A stretch of 6,787 nt of DNA, taken from assembly GCA_002386945.1 (NCBI GenBank), contig DGKH01000007.1, positions 1 to 6,787 on the forward strand, in the 5' to 3' direction. The stretch is from Proteobacteria bacterium UBA4575 (GTDB lineage Bacteria; Pseudomonadota; Gammaproteobacteria; UBA4575). The notes under the pieces were generated by a model. That model was not told the origin of the DNA and made no database searches. It was given only the letters and a program-made list of their open reading frames with translations. Both the position numbers and the translations under genes were made by a program. Positions within the stretch are counted from its first letter, which is position 1. Each line of letters opens with the position of its first letter. Positions 1 through 6,787 of the stretch are shown piece after piece.

Positions 1-542
1 TGCTGAATCAGTGGCTGCCTAAGGAGATTAATAGCTCTGCCCCACTCCTCATGCCCACCGCACATAATATTCAGCCTCAGGGCCAGCCAGATAGGACGAC
101 CGCGCTTGCCGATATGGCCTATGCCCTGTCTAGCTGGCATTTGTTCGGGCTAGTGAGGTCTGAAACGGGGATAGAAACTCAGTTACAGCCCCCTATGACG
201 CCAACCACACCGAAAGTATCGGCGACCCTTATTGAAGACAGCAATCTGGATCTGGCATTGAAAGGCTTGCTCAGCTACGACGATGGCAAAGGCCTCGCCT
301 TGATTGCTACGGCTGCTAATGGCGTGCATCTATTTGCCGCGGAAGATGAGGTATTGGAGGGCTACACCCTAGATAAAGTATTGACCGATCATGTCTTACT
401 ACGGGGTCAAGGTAGGATTTTAAAACTGGCGTTGCCGAGAAACTTATTAGATTTGCGCTCAAAACAGCAACGCAAGCTTGAATCTAAGGCCTCCAGTGAT
501 CGCACAACCGAGCCCCTACCCTTGAACCCGTTGAGTCATTGA
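1..542 (+). CDS. gspC: GspC, T2SS inner-membrane connector protein (5' partial, PDZ-less)
   Basis: This is the periplasmic part of GspC, the bitopic inner-membrane protein that links the T2SS assembly platform to the N0 domain of the secretin GspD. The frame is open from base 3 to the left edge, so the ATG at 51 is probably internal and the cytoplasmic and membrane segments lie upstream. The homology region starts at WHLFGLV (134-154), continues through DLALKGLLS (about 246-272) and ends with EGYTLDKVLTDHVLLRGQGRILKLALPR (in part, about 357-440). This is the usual beta-rich GspC pattern, in which a Val-Leu-Leu strand precedes a glycine turn. About 30 hydrophilic residues follow and then the stop. 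There is no PDZ domain and no clear coiled coil, so the protein is shorter at its C-terminus than many GspC proteins. The stop lies 5 bases before the preferred gspD start, so no frameshifted PDZ remnant is hidden there. The identification rests on the homology region plus position directly before gspD. Confidence 0.88.
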   Translation, partial: LNQWLPKEINSSAPLLMPTAHNIQPQGQPDRTTALADMAYALSSWHLFGLVRSETGIETQLQPPMTPTTPKVSATLIEDSNLDLALKGLLSYDDGKGLALIATAANGVHLFAAEDEVLEGYTLDKVLTDHVLLRGQGRILKLALPRNLLDLRSKQQRKLESKASSDRTTEPLPLNPLSH

Positions 543-547
543 ATACG

Positions 548-2554
548 ATGTTAGTTAACAGAATGCTGACTCAGTTAAGTGCACTCATTATTGGTAGTGT
601 CCTTTTGACCATGCTTAATACGGTCTTCGCCAAACAAGTTACCTTAAATTTAAAGCAAACCGATATTCATTCCTTGGTTGAGACAGTAGCTGAGATTACC
701 GGCAAAAATTTTGTGGTTGATCCGCGCGTGAATGGTCAGGTGACGGTTATTTCTGCACATTCGATTGATGAGAAAGCACTCTATCAGGTCTTTCTCTCGG
801 TCTTGCAGGTGCATGGTTTTGCTGCGGTTGATCTGGGTGATGTGATTAAGATCTTGCCAGAAGGTAACGCTTTACAGAGCCCGATCGGTTTTAATAATGA
901 GAGTGAACCGGGAACGATGGATGAGTTGGTCACACGCATTATCAAGGTAGAGCATATTGCACCGAATGCCCTAGTGCCGATCATCCGACCATTGATGCCA
1001 CAGCAAGCCTTTATCGTCAGCCCCCCGAATAGCAAACTGCTGCTGATTACTGATCGTGCAGCCAATGTCATGCGTATTAGTGAGATTATTAAGAAGATCG
1101 ATTTACCTAACAGCGGTGAGGTTGAGGTGATCCGCTTAGAGCATGCGATTGCTAATGATGTTTCTGACTTAATCCAACGTATGCAGTTAAACACCACTAA
1201 TGCATCAGGTAACACTAAGCAGATCGCCGCCGATCAAAGAACCAATAGTCTTTTGCTCTCTGGTGATTTATCGACACGGATGCAGCTGCGGTCATTGATT
1301 GCACATCTAGATACGCCAATAGAAAACAGCGGTAATACACAGGTGGTATTTTTACAATACGCAAAGGCTAAAGACCTAGCGGCATTACTAACCGATATCA
1401 GTCAATCAAAACAAGAAGGCAGCTCAAACAGCCCATTAAGTGGAACCAATCAGAAGGTTGCTATTCAAGCGGATGAAACGACTAACGCCTTGATCATTAC
1501 CGCCCCTGCCCCACGTTTTGCTGAGCTTCGCAGCATTATTAACCAGCTAGATCTACGTCGCGCACAGGTTTTGGTGGAAGCGATTATTGCTGAGGTGAAT
1601 AGTGATTTTCTGCGTGAATTAGGTGCCGAGGGATTTTTTGGCAGAGTATTGGGAAACAACCGCTTAGGCCCCGGTATTTCATCGTTAGGTAATGGTGCTC
1701 TGACTAATGCGGTCAACAATCCAACCGCAGCGGGCAAAGGACTTTCCCTTGGACTAGCTAACCTCACGGGAAAGAATCAATGGGGTGTTTTATTAAAGGC
1801 CTTGGAAGGTAATTCTTCAACTAATATCCTTTCAACACCTACCCTAGTTACGCTAGATAACCATGAAGCTAAATTTGTTGTTGCGCAAAATGTGCCTTTT
1901 GTCACTGGCCAATACACTAATACAGGTGAAGACAATAATAGCGTTAATCCGTTTCAGACCATTAAACGCCAAAACGTTGGTTTAACACTCAAGATCACAC
2001 CACAAATAAATAATGGCAGCAGTATTCGACTTTCAATAGAACAAGAGAGCTCAAGTCTTTCTAGTTCGACTGTTGCCACCGACCTAATTACCAATGAGCG
2101 CAAGATCAGTACCTCGGTGATTGTTGATGATGATGAAATCTTAGTTTTAGGCGGCTTAAATCAAAATGACGAAAAAGAAACCGTCACCCGAACACCGCTG
2201 TTAGGCAGTATCCCAATTTTAGGTCGCCTATTTCAGAGCACCAGCAAGACTAAAAGCAAACAAATCTTGATGGTGTTTATTCATCCTGTGATCTTACGTG
2301 ATGCCTCGCACCGAAATCTGCAAACTAATGCAAAATACAGCGTACTCCGTGAGGAGCGTATTCGATCTAAAGAGAAAGATCGTGGGTTGAAAGAGAGAGA
2401 GCTGACACGTCTACCTGATATAAACGCTACAAACAATAGCAACTTACTCAAGCCGCAAGAGAGACCAGCAGAAGGCACTATCACGCCGTCACTCGAACCG
2501 ACATCTAATCAGCGTAGCAGTTCCGGGCCACTGGGTTATCGGCATATCCAGTGA
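548..2554 (+). CDS. gspD: GspD, T2SS outer-membrane secretin
   Basis: This protein forms the multimeric outer-membrane channel through which folded substrates leave the periplasm. From the ATG at 548 it has 668 residues, in the normal range. A Sec signal peptide (basic N-terminus, hydrophobic core, predicted cleavage after VFA at residue 28) is followed by N0 (about 29-105, starting [19 protein letters not shown]), N1 (126-185), N2 (191-255) and N3 (263-336, [11 protein letters not shown] and [13 protein letters not shown]). The secretin core runs from [14 protein letters not shown] (about 337) to IHPVILRD (about 585). It contains the central gate motif VPFVTG (449-454) and the conserved [10 protein letters not shown]. 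After the core come a short charged helix ([17 protein letters not shown]), possibly the S-domain, and a polar tail of about 50 residues. The start is uncertain: a TTG at 539 overlaps the gspC stop and would add three residues, and an ATG at 563 would still leave a signal peptide. None has a good Shine-Dalgarno. ATG 548 is preferred because it is ATG and lies just after gspC. Confidence 0.97.
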   Translation: MLVNRMLTQLSALIIGSVLLTMLNTVFAKQVTLNLKQTDIHSLVETVAEITGKNFVVDPRVNGQVTVISAHSIDEKALYQVFLSVLQVHGFAAVDLGDVIKILPEGNALQSPIGFNNESEPGTMDELVTRIIKVEHIAPNALVPIIRPLMPQQAFIVSPPNSKLLLITDRAANVMRISEIIKKIDLPNSGEVEVIRLEHAIANDVSDLIQRMQLNTTNASGNTKQIAADQRTNSLLLSGDLSTRMQLRSLIAHLDTPIENSGNTQVVFLQYAKAKDLAALLTDISQSKQEGSSNSPLSGTNQKVAIQADETTNALIITAPAPRFAELRSIINQLDLRRAQVLVEAIIAEVNSDFLRELGAEGFFGRVLGNNRLGPGISSLGNGALTNAVNNPTAAGKGLSLGLANLTGKNQWGVLLKALEGNSSTNILSTPTLVTLDNHEAKFVVAQNVPFVTGQYTNTGEDNNSVNPFQTIKRQNVGLTLKITPQINNGSSIRLSIEQESSSLSSSTVATDLITNERKISTSVIVDDDEILVLGGLNQNDEKETVTRTPLLGSIPILGRLFQSTSKTKSKQILMVFIHPVILRDASHRNLQTNAKYSVLREERIRSKEKDRGLKERELTRLPDINATNNSNLLKPQERPAEGTITPSLEPTSNQRSSSGPLGYRHIQ

Positions 2555-2561
2555 TGAGGAA
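2555..2561 (+). promoter_or_regulatory. Ribosome-binding site of gspE
   Basis: TGAGGAA lies between the gspD stop and gspE, about 10 bases before the ATG at 2571. It is a good match to the Shine-Dalgarno consensus and fixes the gspE start. Confidence 0.7.
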
Positions 2562-2570
2562 ACGCTATTC

Positions 2571-4091
2571 ATGTTAAACCTACAGCTACCCTCCTACAGC
2601 TACGCCAAGCACCACGGTGTCTTGGTGACCGTACAAACTGATCCCTTAGACACTGCAACGCATCAAACCCCAGCGCTATTGGTTTATCGTAAACGCCAGA
2701 TCACAGTAGCCACTATCAATGAGATCACCCGCTTCTTAGGCTGTACTCCAAAGTTTGAGACGGTCGAGGATGATAACTTTGAGCGTTTGCTGGCAGCGCA
2801 TTACAACGACCGCTCAAAGAATAACTTTTTGGAAGAAATGGAAGACTTTGGCGAAGACTTGGATATCGCCAGTCTGGTTGAATCTCTGCCCGAACCGCAA
2901 GACCTGATGGAGATGAAAGACGATGCACCGATTATTCGTCTAATCAATGCGCTGTTAACGCAAGCGATCCGTGAGAATGCCTCTGATATACACATTGAAC
3001 CGTTCGAACAACGGCTCTCTATACGACTGCGTATCGATGGTGTGTTGCGTGAAATCCTGCAACCACCCCGAAATACTGGAAAGCTTATTGTGTCGCGGAT
3101 TAAAGTGATGGCGCAGTTAGATATCGCCGAGAAACGTCTACCACAGGACGGTCGCATCTCCCTGCGGATTGCTGGCCGTCCAGTCGATGTGCGCGTCTCT
3201 ACCCTGCCCTCTGGGCATGGTGAACGAGTGGTGATGCGCTTATTGGATAAACACAGTGGCTGTTTAGAGCTTGATGCCTTAGGTATGGCAACAGAAACCT
3301 ATAGTGCAATCAACGACGCCATTACTAGGCCGCATGGCATCATTTTAGTCACCGGTCCTACAGGCTCAGGTAAGACTACAACGTTATATGCGGTACTCAA
3401 TGAGTTGAACAATAGCTCACGCAACATCCTGACAGTAGAAGATCCGATTGAATACTTTCTCGATGGCGTCGGCCAAACTCAGGTTAATACCAAGGTCGAT
3501 ATGACTTTCGCCAGAGGGCTACGCGCCATACTCAGGCAAGACCCTGATGTCGTCATGGTCGGTGAAATTCGAGACTTCGAGACGGCACAGATCGCGGTGC
3601 AAGCCAGTCTGACCGGACATATGGTCTTCTCAACCCTGCATACCAATACCGCAGTAGGAGCGATCACACGCCTGCGTGATATGGGGGTTGAACCTTTCCT
3701 ATTGTCATCTAGCTTGTTAGGGGTGTTGTCACAACGCCTAGTCAGACGGCTCTGCTCACAATGTCGTAGTGCCCATGCTGTCGACAGCATAAGTTATCAG
3801 AAATTACTTAGTTTAGATCCAAATATTGCCCCACAAAATGAGCTTCAATATTATAAAAGTGAAGGCTGTAGCGAGTGTAAAAACAGCGGTTATCAAGGGC
3901 GTATCGGTATTTACGAATGGATCGCTATGGATGAGACCATGCAGTCGATGGTGCATGCCATCGAATCTGAGCAGACCTTGCGGCTACACACAGAAACGAT
4001 GAGCTCGAATATTCGGCAAGACGGTGTCCGTCTGGTATTAGCTGGGGTTACCTCACTAGCCGAAATCCTCCGTGTCACTCGAGAACATTGA
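2571..4091 (+). CDS. gspE: GspE, T2SS assembly ATPase
   Basis: This is the cytoplasmic hexameric ATPase that powers pseudopilus assembly, docking on GspL and GspF. It has 506 residues, full length for the family. The N-terminus [14 protein letters not shown] matches the N1E domain that binds GspL. The N2E domain (about 115-235) contains ASDIHIEP and [10 protein letters not shown]. The nucleotide-binding domain has Walker A GPTGSGKT (262-269, Lys268), the Asp box LTVEDPIEY (287-295), Walker B with GEIRD (331-335, Glu332) and the His box [13 protein letters not shown] (347-359). Two CxxC pairs, C395/C398 and C433/C436 (the second in [13 protein letters not shown]), form the zinc-binding module typical of GspE. 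The C-terminus has the usual [14 protein letters not shown]. All key residues are present. The ATG at 2571 is preceded by TGAGGAA 10 bases upstream and begins 16 bases after the gspD stop. The zinc module and gene order favour GspE over type IV pilus PilB. Confidence 0.98.
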   Translation: MLNLQLPSYSYAKHHGVLVTVQTDPLDTATHQTPALLVYRKRQITVATINEITRFLGCTPKFETVEDDNFERLLAAHYNDRSKNNFLEEMEDFGEDLDIASLVESLPEPQDLMEMKDDAPIIRLINALLTQAIRENASDIHIEPFEQRLSIRLRIDGVLREILQPPRNTGKLIVSRIKVMAQLDIAEKRLPQDGRISLRIAGRPVDVRVSTLPSGHGERVVMRLLDKHSGCLELDALGMATETYSAINDAITRPHGIILVTGPTGSGKTTTLYAVLNELNNSSRNILTVEDPIEYFLDGVGQTQVNTKVDMTFARGLRAILRQDPDVVMVGEIRDFETAQIAVQASLTGHMVFSTLHTNTAVGAITRLRDMGVEPFLLSSSLLGVLSQRLVRRLCSQCRSAHAVDSISYQKLLSLDPNIAPQNELQYYKSEGCSECKNSGYQGRIGIYEWIAMDETMQSMVHAIESEQTLRLHTETMSSNIRQDGVRLVLAGVTSLAEILRVTREH

Positions 4092-4107
4092 TGCACACTC
4101 ACCTCAC

Positions 4108-4112
4108 AAGGG
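4108..4112 (+). promoter_or_regulatory. Ribosome-binding site of gspF
   Basis: AAGGG lies 10 bases before the ATG at 4123 within the 31-base gspE-gspF spacer. The spacer shows no hairpin followed by a T run and no convincing promoter. Confidence 0.55.
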
Positions 4113-4122
4113 TCCATAGCTG

Positions 4123-5346
4123 ATGCCTATTTATGATTACATCGCTTTAGATAGTAAAGGCAAAGAAAAGAAGGGCTTGATCGAGGCCAACAGTGAACGG
4201 GCTGCACGGCAAGACATGCGTGAACTTGAACTTATCCCACTGCAACTGAGCTTAACCACCTCCGAAGGTAAACAACGTCCGCTTAAACGCCAGATTATGG
4301 GGCTGGGTAAAAGCCTATCGATAAAAGAGCTCGCGCTGTTCACTCGCCAACTGTCAACCTTGATCCAAGCCGGAACACCGCTGGATGACACCTTGCGTGC
4401 CTGTGTTGAGCAAACCGATAAAAAACATGCTCAGAAGATCATACTGGGGGTTTGTGCGTCGATTACCGCTGGGCATAACTTTGCTGAATCTCTCGCTCTA
4501 TACCCGCGTAGCTTTAATAGCCTCTACCGAGCCAGTGTCGATGCCGGTGAGAAATCTGGCTATCTCGATGTAACACTGGAGCGCTTGGCAAACTATCTCG
4601 ATAAGCGGCAAGAACTACAGCAATCGATCATCTTAGCCTTGATCTATCCGCTGCTATTGGTGGTCATTTGTTTACTCGTTATTATTGCCCTGCTGACTTA
4701 TGTCGTGCCACAGGTGGTGCAGGTGTTTGTTGATATGCAACAAACACTACCCCTGTTGACCCGAGGCTTACTGGCTATCAGTGCCTTTCTGCAAGATTAT
4801 GCCTGGCATCTGATTGCGGCTATCAGTGCTAGCTACATCCTCATCAGTCGCCTTTTAAAGCGGCCTAAATTCCAGCAAAAAAGCCAAGCCATCCTATTAG
4901 CGCTCCCCCTTATTGGTCGCCTTATTCGAGGCATAAACAGCAGCCGCTTCGCCCATACCTTGAGTATGTTGTGTAGCTCCGGTGTGCCTGTTGTTAGCGC
5001 CTTTCAAGTAGCCGCACAGGTTATGCCTAATCTAGTGATTCGCAATGCTGTGTTACAAGCCGCCGAGCGCGTGCGTGAAGGTTCGAGCATTGCACAAGCC
5101 TTAAAAGCCGCCGCCTGTTTCCCGCCGATCATGCTGCATTTAATTAGTAATGGAGAGCTCAGTGGCAAATTAGAGCAATCACTACAGATCGCCGCTGATC
5201 AACAAGACCGAGAGATGAGGATGGTTGTGGCGACATCACTCGCCCTATTTGAACCACTGATGATTGTATTTATGGGGGTGCTGGTGTTGCTGATCGTGCT
5301 CGCGATTATGTTGCCCATCTTTGAACTGAATGAATTAGTGGCTTAA
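4123..5346 (+). CDS. gspF: GspF, T2SS inner-membrane platform protein
   Basis: This polytopic inner-membrane protein forms the core of the assembly platform and is thought to couple GspE ATPase motion to insertion of pseudopilins. It has 407 residues, the standard length. The N-terminus MPIYDYIALDSKGKEKKG is typical. Two homologous cytoplasmic helical domains are visible: the first carries FTRQLSTLIQAGTPLDD (73-89) and AGEKSG (141-146), the second FAHTLSMLCSSGVPVVSA (276-293) and NGELSG (343-348). Hydrophobic membrane segments are at about 168-194, 226-244 and 373-400, matching the three-segment family topology. The ATG at 4123 lies 31 bases after the gspE stop, the largest gap in the window, and AAGGG at 4108-4112 serves as a moderate ribosome-binding site. 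No truncation or missing motif is seen. The PilC family of type IV pili is the alternative, but the secretion-operon context decides for GspF. Confidence 0.97.
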   Translation: MPIYDYIALDSKGKEKKGLIEANSERAARQDMRELELIPLQLSLTTSEGKQRPLKRQIMGLGKSLSIKELALFTRQLSTLIQAGTPLDDTLRACVEQTDKKHAQKIILGVCASITAGHNFAESLALYPRSFNSLYRASVDAGEKSGYLDVTLERLANYLDKRQELQQSIILALIYPLLLVVICLLVIIALLTYVVPQVVQVFVDMQQTLPLLTRGLLAISAFLQDYAWHLIAAISASYILISRLLKRPKFQQKSQAILLALPLIGRLIRGINSSRFAHTLSMLCSSGVPVVSAFQVAAQVMPNLVIRNAVLQAAERVREGSSIAQALKAAACFPPIMLHLISNGELSGKLEQSLQIAADQQDREMRMVVATSLALFEPLMIVFMGVLVLLIVLAIMLPIFELNELVA

Positions 5347-5357
5347 GCCACCTTGAT

Positions 5358-5364
5358 AAGAGGA
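5358..5364 (+). promoter_or_regulatory. Strong ribosome-binding site that decides the gspG start
   Basis: AAGAGGA lies nine bases before ATG 5374 and is the best Shine-Dalgarno in the window. This fits the need for the major pseudopilin to be made in larger amounts than its neighbours (inference). It also rules against the upstream TTG at 5353 as the start. Confidence 0.78.
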
Positions 5365-5373
5365 CTTAAACAA

Positions 5374-5808
5374 ATGCCTAAGAAGAAAAACCATAGCAGC
5401 GGCTTTACCTTGATTGAATTGATTGTAGTTATCGTGATCCTCGGCATTTTGGCCTCTCTGATCGCACCTAAAGTGCTTAAACGTGCAGACCAAGCCTTAT
5501 TAGTAAAGGCACAACAGGATATGCGCTCGATTGAGAGTGCCTTGCAATTATACCGTCTGGATAACTATGAATACCCTTCATCGGCTCAGGGCTTAAAGGT
5601 ACTAGTCACCAAACCTGCCGATGTCAAAGCGGCTACTTGGCAGGATGGTGGCTATCTTAAGAAGGTGCCAAAAGATCCCTGGGGCAATCTATATCTCTAT
5701 GTCTACCCAGGGCAACACGGTGACTTCGATCTAACCTCCCTAGGTGCTGATGGCAAGATAGGTGGGACTAAAAATAATACTGATATCAACCTTTGGGAAT
5801 TGGACTAG
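5374..5808 (+). CDS. gspG: GspG, major pseudopilin
   Basis: This is the major subunit of the periplasmic pseudopilus. It has 144 residues from the ATG at 5374. The short basic leader MPKKKNHSSG is cut by prepilin peptidase (GspO/PilD) before FTLIELIVVIVILGILASLI, leaving Glu5 and a 134-residue mature protein with one N-terminal membrane helix. The globular part has the family pattern: LDNYEYPSSAQGL, GGYLKKVPKDPWGN, PGQHGDFDL and SLGADGKIGG, then NNTDINLWELD. SLGAD plus the final Asp is the known GspG calcium-binding loop. Here an Asn stands where many homologues have the first Asp of an Asp-Ala-Asp run. The longer frame from TTG at 5353 is rejected because AAGAGGA at 5358-5364 is a near-perfect Shine-Dalgarno for the ATG nine bases further on and would lie inside that reading. 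The gene starts 27 bases after gspF and ends 3 bases before gspH. Confidence 0.98.
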   Translation: MPKKKNHSSGFTLIELIVVIVILGILASLIAPKVLKRADQALLVKAQQDMRSIESALQLYRLDNYEYPSSAQGLKVLVTKPADVKAATWQDGGYLKKVPKDPWGNLYLYVYPGQHGDFDLTSLGADGKIGGTKNNTDINLWELD

Positions 5809-5811
5809 ATT

Positions 5812-6315
5812 ATGTCTACTGCTAGCAAAGCACTTAACCAGCGAGGCTTTACTCTTATTGAGTTAGCCCTGGTATTGTCTTTGCTGGCCATCATGGTCAG
5901 TTATGCCTTGCCGCAGAATACTGATCTCAATGCGCGTCGACTCAAGCAGGAACAGCAACGATTAAGCTATTTAATGCGGCAAGCTAGTCGCCAGGCCCTA
6001 CTTGAGATGAGGTATTTTGGGCTTGGCATTGGGCAGAATTCCTATGCCTTTTTTCGTCTTGATAACAATCATTGGCAACGTATACAACGCCCTGCACTGT
6101 TTAAACAGCATACATTGCGGTCACCAGCGACATTTAAGCTCAAACTTGAAGGTCGTGACATCAAGCTTGCTAAAGATGACGTGACACAGCCTCAGGTCTT
6201 CTTCTCTAGCGATGGGCAACTATCACCTTTTGAACTTAGCCTGCTTTATGTCGATAAAGGATTAAAGCGAGAACTTAATAGTCAAGACATCCGTAAAACT
6301 TGGGACGCGTTGTGA
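5812..6315 (+). CDS. gspH: GspH, minor pseudopilin
   Basis: This minor pseudopilin helps form the pseudopilus tip complex with GspI, J and K. It has 167 residues. The leader MSTASKALNQRG precedes FTLIELALVLSLLAIMVSYA, with the cleavage site after Gly12 and Glu5 conserved. The mature part has the GspH pattern: a helix LKQEQQRLSYLMRQASRQAL (about 44-63), GLGIGQNSYAFF (70-81), a Trp-Gln-Arg motif, and PQVFFSSDGQLSPFELSL (127-144), which matches the conserved PQxxFxxxGxxxPFxL segment near the GspH C-terminus. The ATG at 5812 is only 3 bases past the gspG stop and has a weak ribosome-binding site, so translation is probably coupled to gspG. The stop overlaps the gspI start by one base. GspH is the most variable pseudopilin, so identity comes from this C-terminal motif plus position between gspG and gspI. 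Confidence 0.94.
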   Translation: MSTASKALNQRGFTLIELALVLSLLAIMVSYALPQNTDLNARRLKQEQQRLSYLMRQASRQALLEMRYFGLGIGQNSYAFFRLDNNHWQRIQRPALFKQHTLRSPATFKLKLEGRDIKLAKDDVTQPQVFFSSDGQLSPFELSLLYVDKGLKRELNSQDIRKTWDAL

Positions 6316-6686
6316 TGGCTCAAACTAATAACAAGCATAGAGGCTTTACCCTGTTAGAGGTTTTGTTTGCCTTGGTGATTATCTCTGTAGTGATGTTTAG
6401 CTATAGCAAGTCTTTATCTGTTGCTAGTAGCCATAGCCTTCTAGCGAATCAAAAGTTCTTTGCCCGTGTGTTACTGAAAAACGCCTATGCACAGGATCGT
6501 ATAGAAAGGCGTGTTCTAAACAAGACAACAGAGATCGAGTTTGCGGGTGCTCTGTGGTTATTAGAAAGGGAAGAGATCGAGTCAAGTGATTCCAAACTGA
6601 TGTTTATTCGCTATCAGGCATTTAGACAAGATGCCGCGAATAAAAAGGCTATCAGTATACTTTTTGGTCGTGGGGATAAGCAGTAG
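6315..6686 (+). CDS. gspI: GspI, minor pseudopilin
   Basis: This minor pseudopilin nucleates the GspI-J-K tip complex that starts pseudopilus assembly. It has 123 residues from the ATG at 6315, a normal length. The leader MAQTNNKHRG is cut before FTLLEVLFALVIISVVMFSY. FTLLEVLFAL, with Leu-Leu-Glu, is the typical GspI form. The following helix (SLLANQKFFARVLLKNAYAQDRIE, in part, 41-64) and the compact beta part GALWLLEREEI (78-88) and KLMFIRYQAF (94-103) fit the small GspI fold. ATG 6315 is chosen over TTG 6300 and GTG 6312 because it gives a leader of usual size, forms a TGATG overlap with the gspH stop, and has GGGA at 6302-6305 as a ribosome-binding site. The final G of its TAG stop is the first base of gspJ. 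Confidence 0.93.
   Translation: MAQTNNKHRGFTLLEVLFALVIISVVMFSYSKSLSVASSHSLLANQKFFARVLLKNAYAQDRIERRVLNKTTEIEFAGALWLLEREEIESSDSKLMFIRYQAFRQDAANKKAISILFGRGDKQ
6672..6680 (+). promoter_or_regulatory. Ribosome-binding site of gspJ inside the gspI 3' end
   Basis: GGGGATAAG sits in the last codons of gspI, with GGGGA nine bases before GTG 6686. It supports the GTG start and the TAGTG overlap between gspI and gspJ. Confidence 0.6.
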
Positions 6687-6787
6687 TGAAAGTATTCGTG
6701 CGTCAGACAGGCTTTACCTTGATTGAGATGCTGATGGCGCTAGCGGTGTTGAGCATTGTCCTTGCTATCGGCTATGGCAGCTTGAGT
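6686..6787 (+). CDS. gspJ: GspJ, minor pseudopilin (3' partial)
   Basis: Only the first 34 codons fall in the window. The reading from GTG 6686 begins MKVFVRQTG, a short basic leader ending in Gly, followed by FTLIEMLMALAVLSIVLAIG, which is a full prepilin-type cleavage and membrane helix with Glu5. The helix FTLIEMLMALAV is typical of GspJ, and the position directly after gspI supports this. The GTG shares its G with the gspI TAG stop (TAGTG), and GGGGATAAG at 6672-6680 is a good ribosome-binding site. A second GTG at 6698 would leave a leader of only five residues and is less likely. The C-terminal globular domain lies beyond the right edge, so integrity cannot be judged. Confidence 0.9.
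   Translation, partial: MKVFVRQTGFTLIEMLMALAVLSIVLAIGYGSLS

Noticed and set aside
784..1215. Antisense open frame within gspD
   Set aside because: It lies wholly opposite a strongly conserved secretin region, has no ribosome-binding site or recognisable motif, and its Ser/Arg-rich composition is that of a frame shadow. The other antisense open frames at 1465-1767, 2281-2484, 2725-2928, 2801-3157, 3479-3790, 3911-4117 and 4137-4391 fail for the same reasons.
4092..4122. Possible internal promoter or terminator between gspE and gspF
   Set aside because: The 31-base spacer has no -35/-10 pair with proper spacing and no hairpin with a T run; it holds only the gspF ribosome-binding site.
4385..4573. 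Short + strand open frame inside gspF
   Set aside because: It is out of frame within an intact gspF region with conserved motifs and shows no protein features of its own.
5353..5373. TTG start giving GspG seven extra residues
   Set aside because: The strong Shine-Dalgarno at 5358-5364 would be inside the coding part, and the ATG at 5374 gives a standard short prepilin leader.
2571..5808. Type IV pilus or MSHA assembly locus
   Set aside because: GspE, GspF and GspG resemble PilB, PilC and pilins, but the GspC-GspD neighbours, the GspG KDPWGN and SLGAD motifs, and the H-I-J pseudopilin run are specific to T2SS.
6300..6314. TTG start for GspI
   Set aside because: It would overlap gspH by 16 bases without need; ATG 6315 gives a standard leader and the common TGATG junction.

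Overview
The window is an internal slice of one type II secretion system (T2SS, general secretory pathway) operon. All genes are on the + strand in the canonical order gspC-D-E-F-G-H-I-J. It opens inside gspC, whose 5' part lies left of the window, and closes 34 codons into gspJ. Gene order, moderate GC content and protein motifs point to a diderm proteobacterium, most likely a gammaproteobacterium. Nothing in the sequence allows a genus to be named.

Layout: gspC (inner-membrane periplasmic connector, 5' partial, about 1-542), gspD (outer-membrane secretin, 548-2554), gspE (cytoplasmic assembly ATPase, 2571-4091), gspF (inner-membrane platform, 4123-5346), gspG (major pseudopilin, 5374-5808), gspH, gspI and gspJ (minor pseudopilins, 5812-6315, 6315-6686 and 6686 to the right edge). 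Packing is tight. The largest gap is 31 bases (gspE-gspF); gspH/gspI and gspI/gspJ overlap by one base. No promoter, terminator, RNA gene, repeat array or mobile element is visible, so transcription very probably starts upstream and continues into gspJ and presumably gspK, L and M.

How the parts work together (known biology of the family): GspE hydrolyses ATP at the cytoplasmic face and, through GspF and the GspL/M proteins not seen here, drives assembly of a GspG pseudopilus tipped by GspH/I/J/K. The pseudopilus pushes folded periplasmic proteins through the GspD channel, and GspC links the inner-membrane platform to GspD. All four pseudopilins here keep the prepilin-peptidase site (Gly before Phe) and Glu at mature position 5. 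All catalytic and zinc-binding motifs of GspE are intact, so the locus looks functional.

Points above routine: GspC is short and ends right after its homology region with no PDZ domain; GspD has a hydrophilic C-terminal tail and an unclear start with a poor ribosome-binding site; the GspG start is fixed by a strong Shine-Dalgarno, giving a shorter protein than the longest open frame. I found no evidence of an undescribed system in this window.
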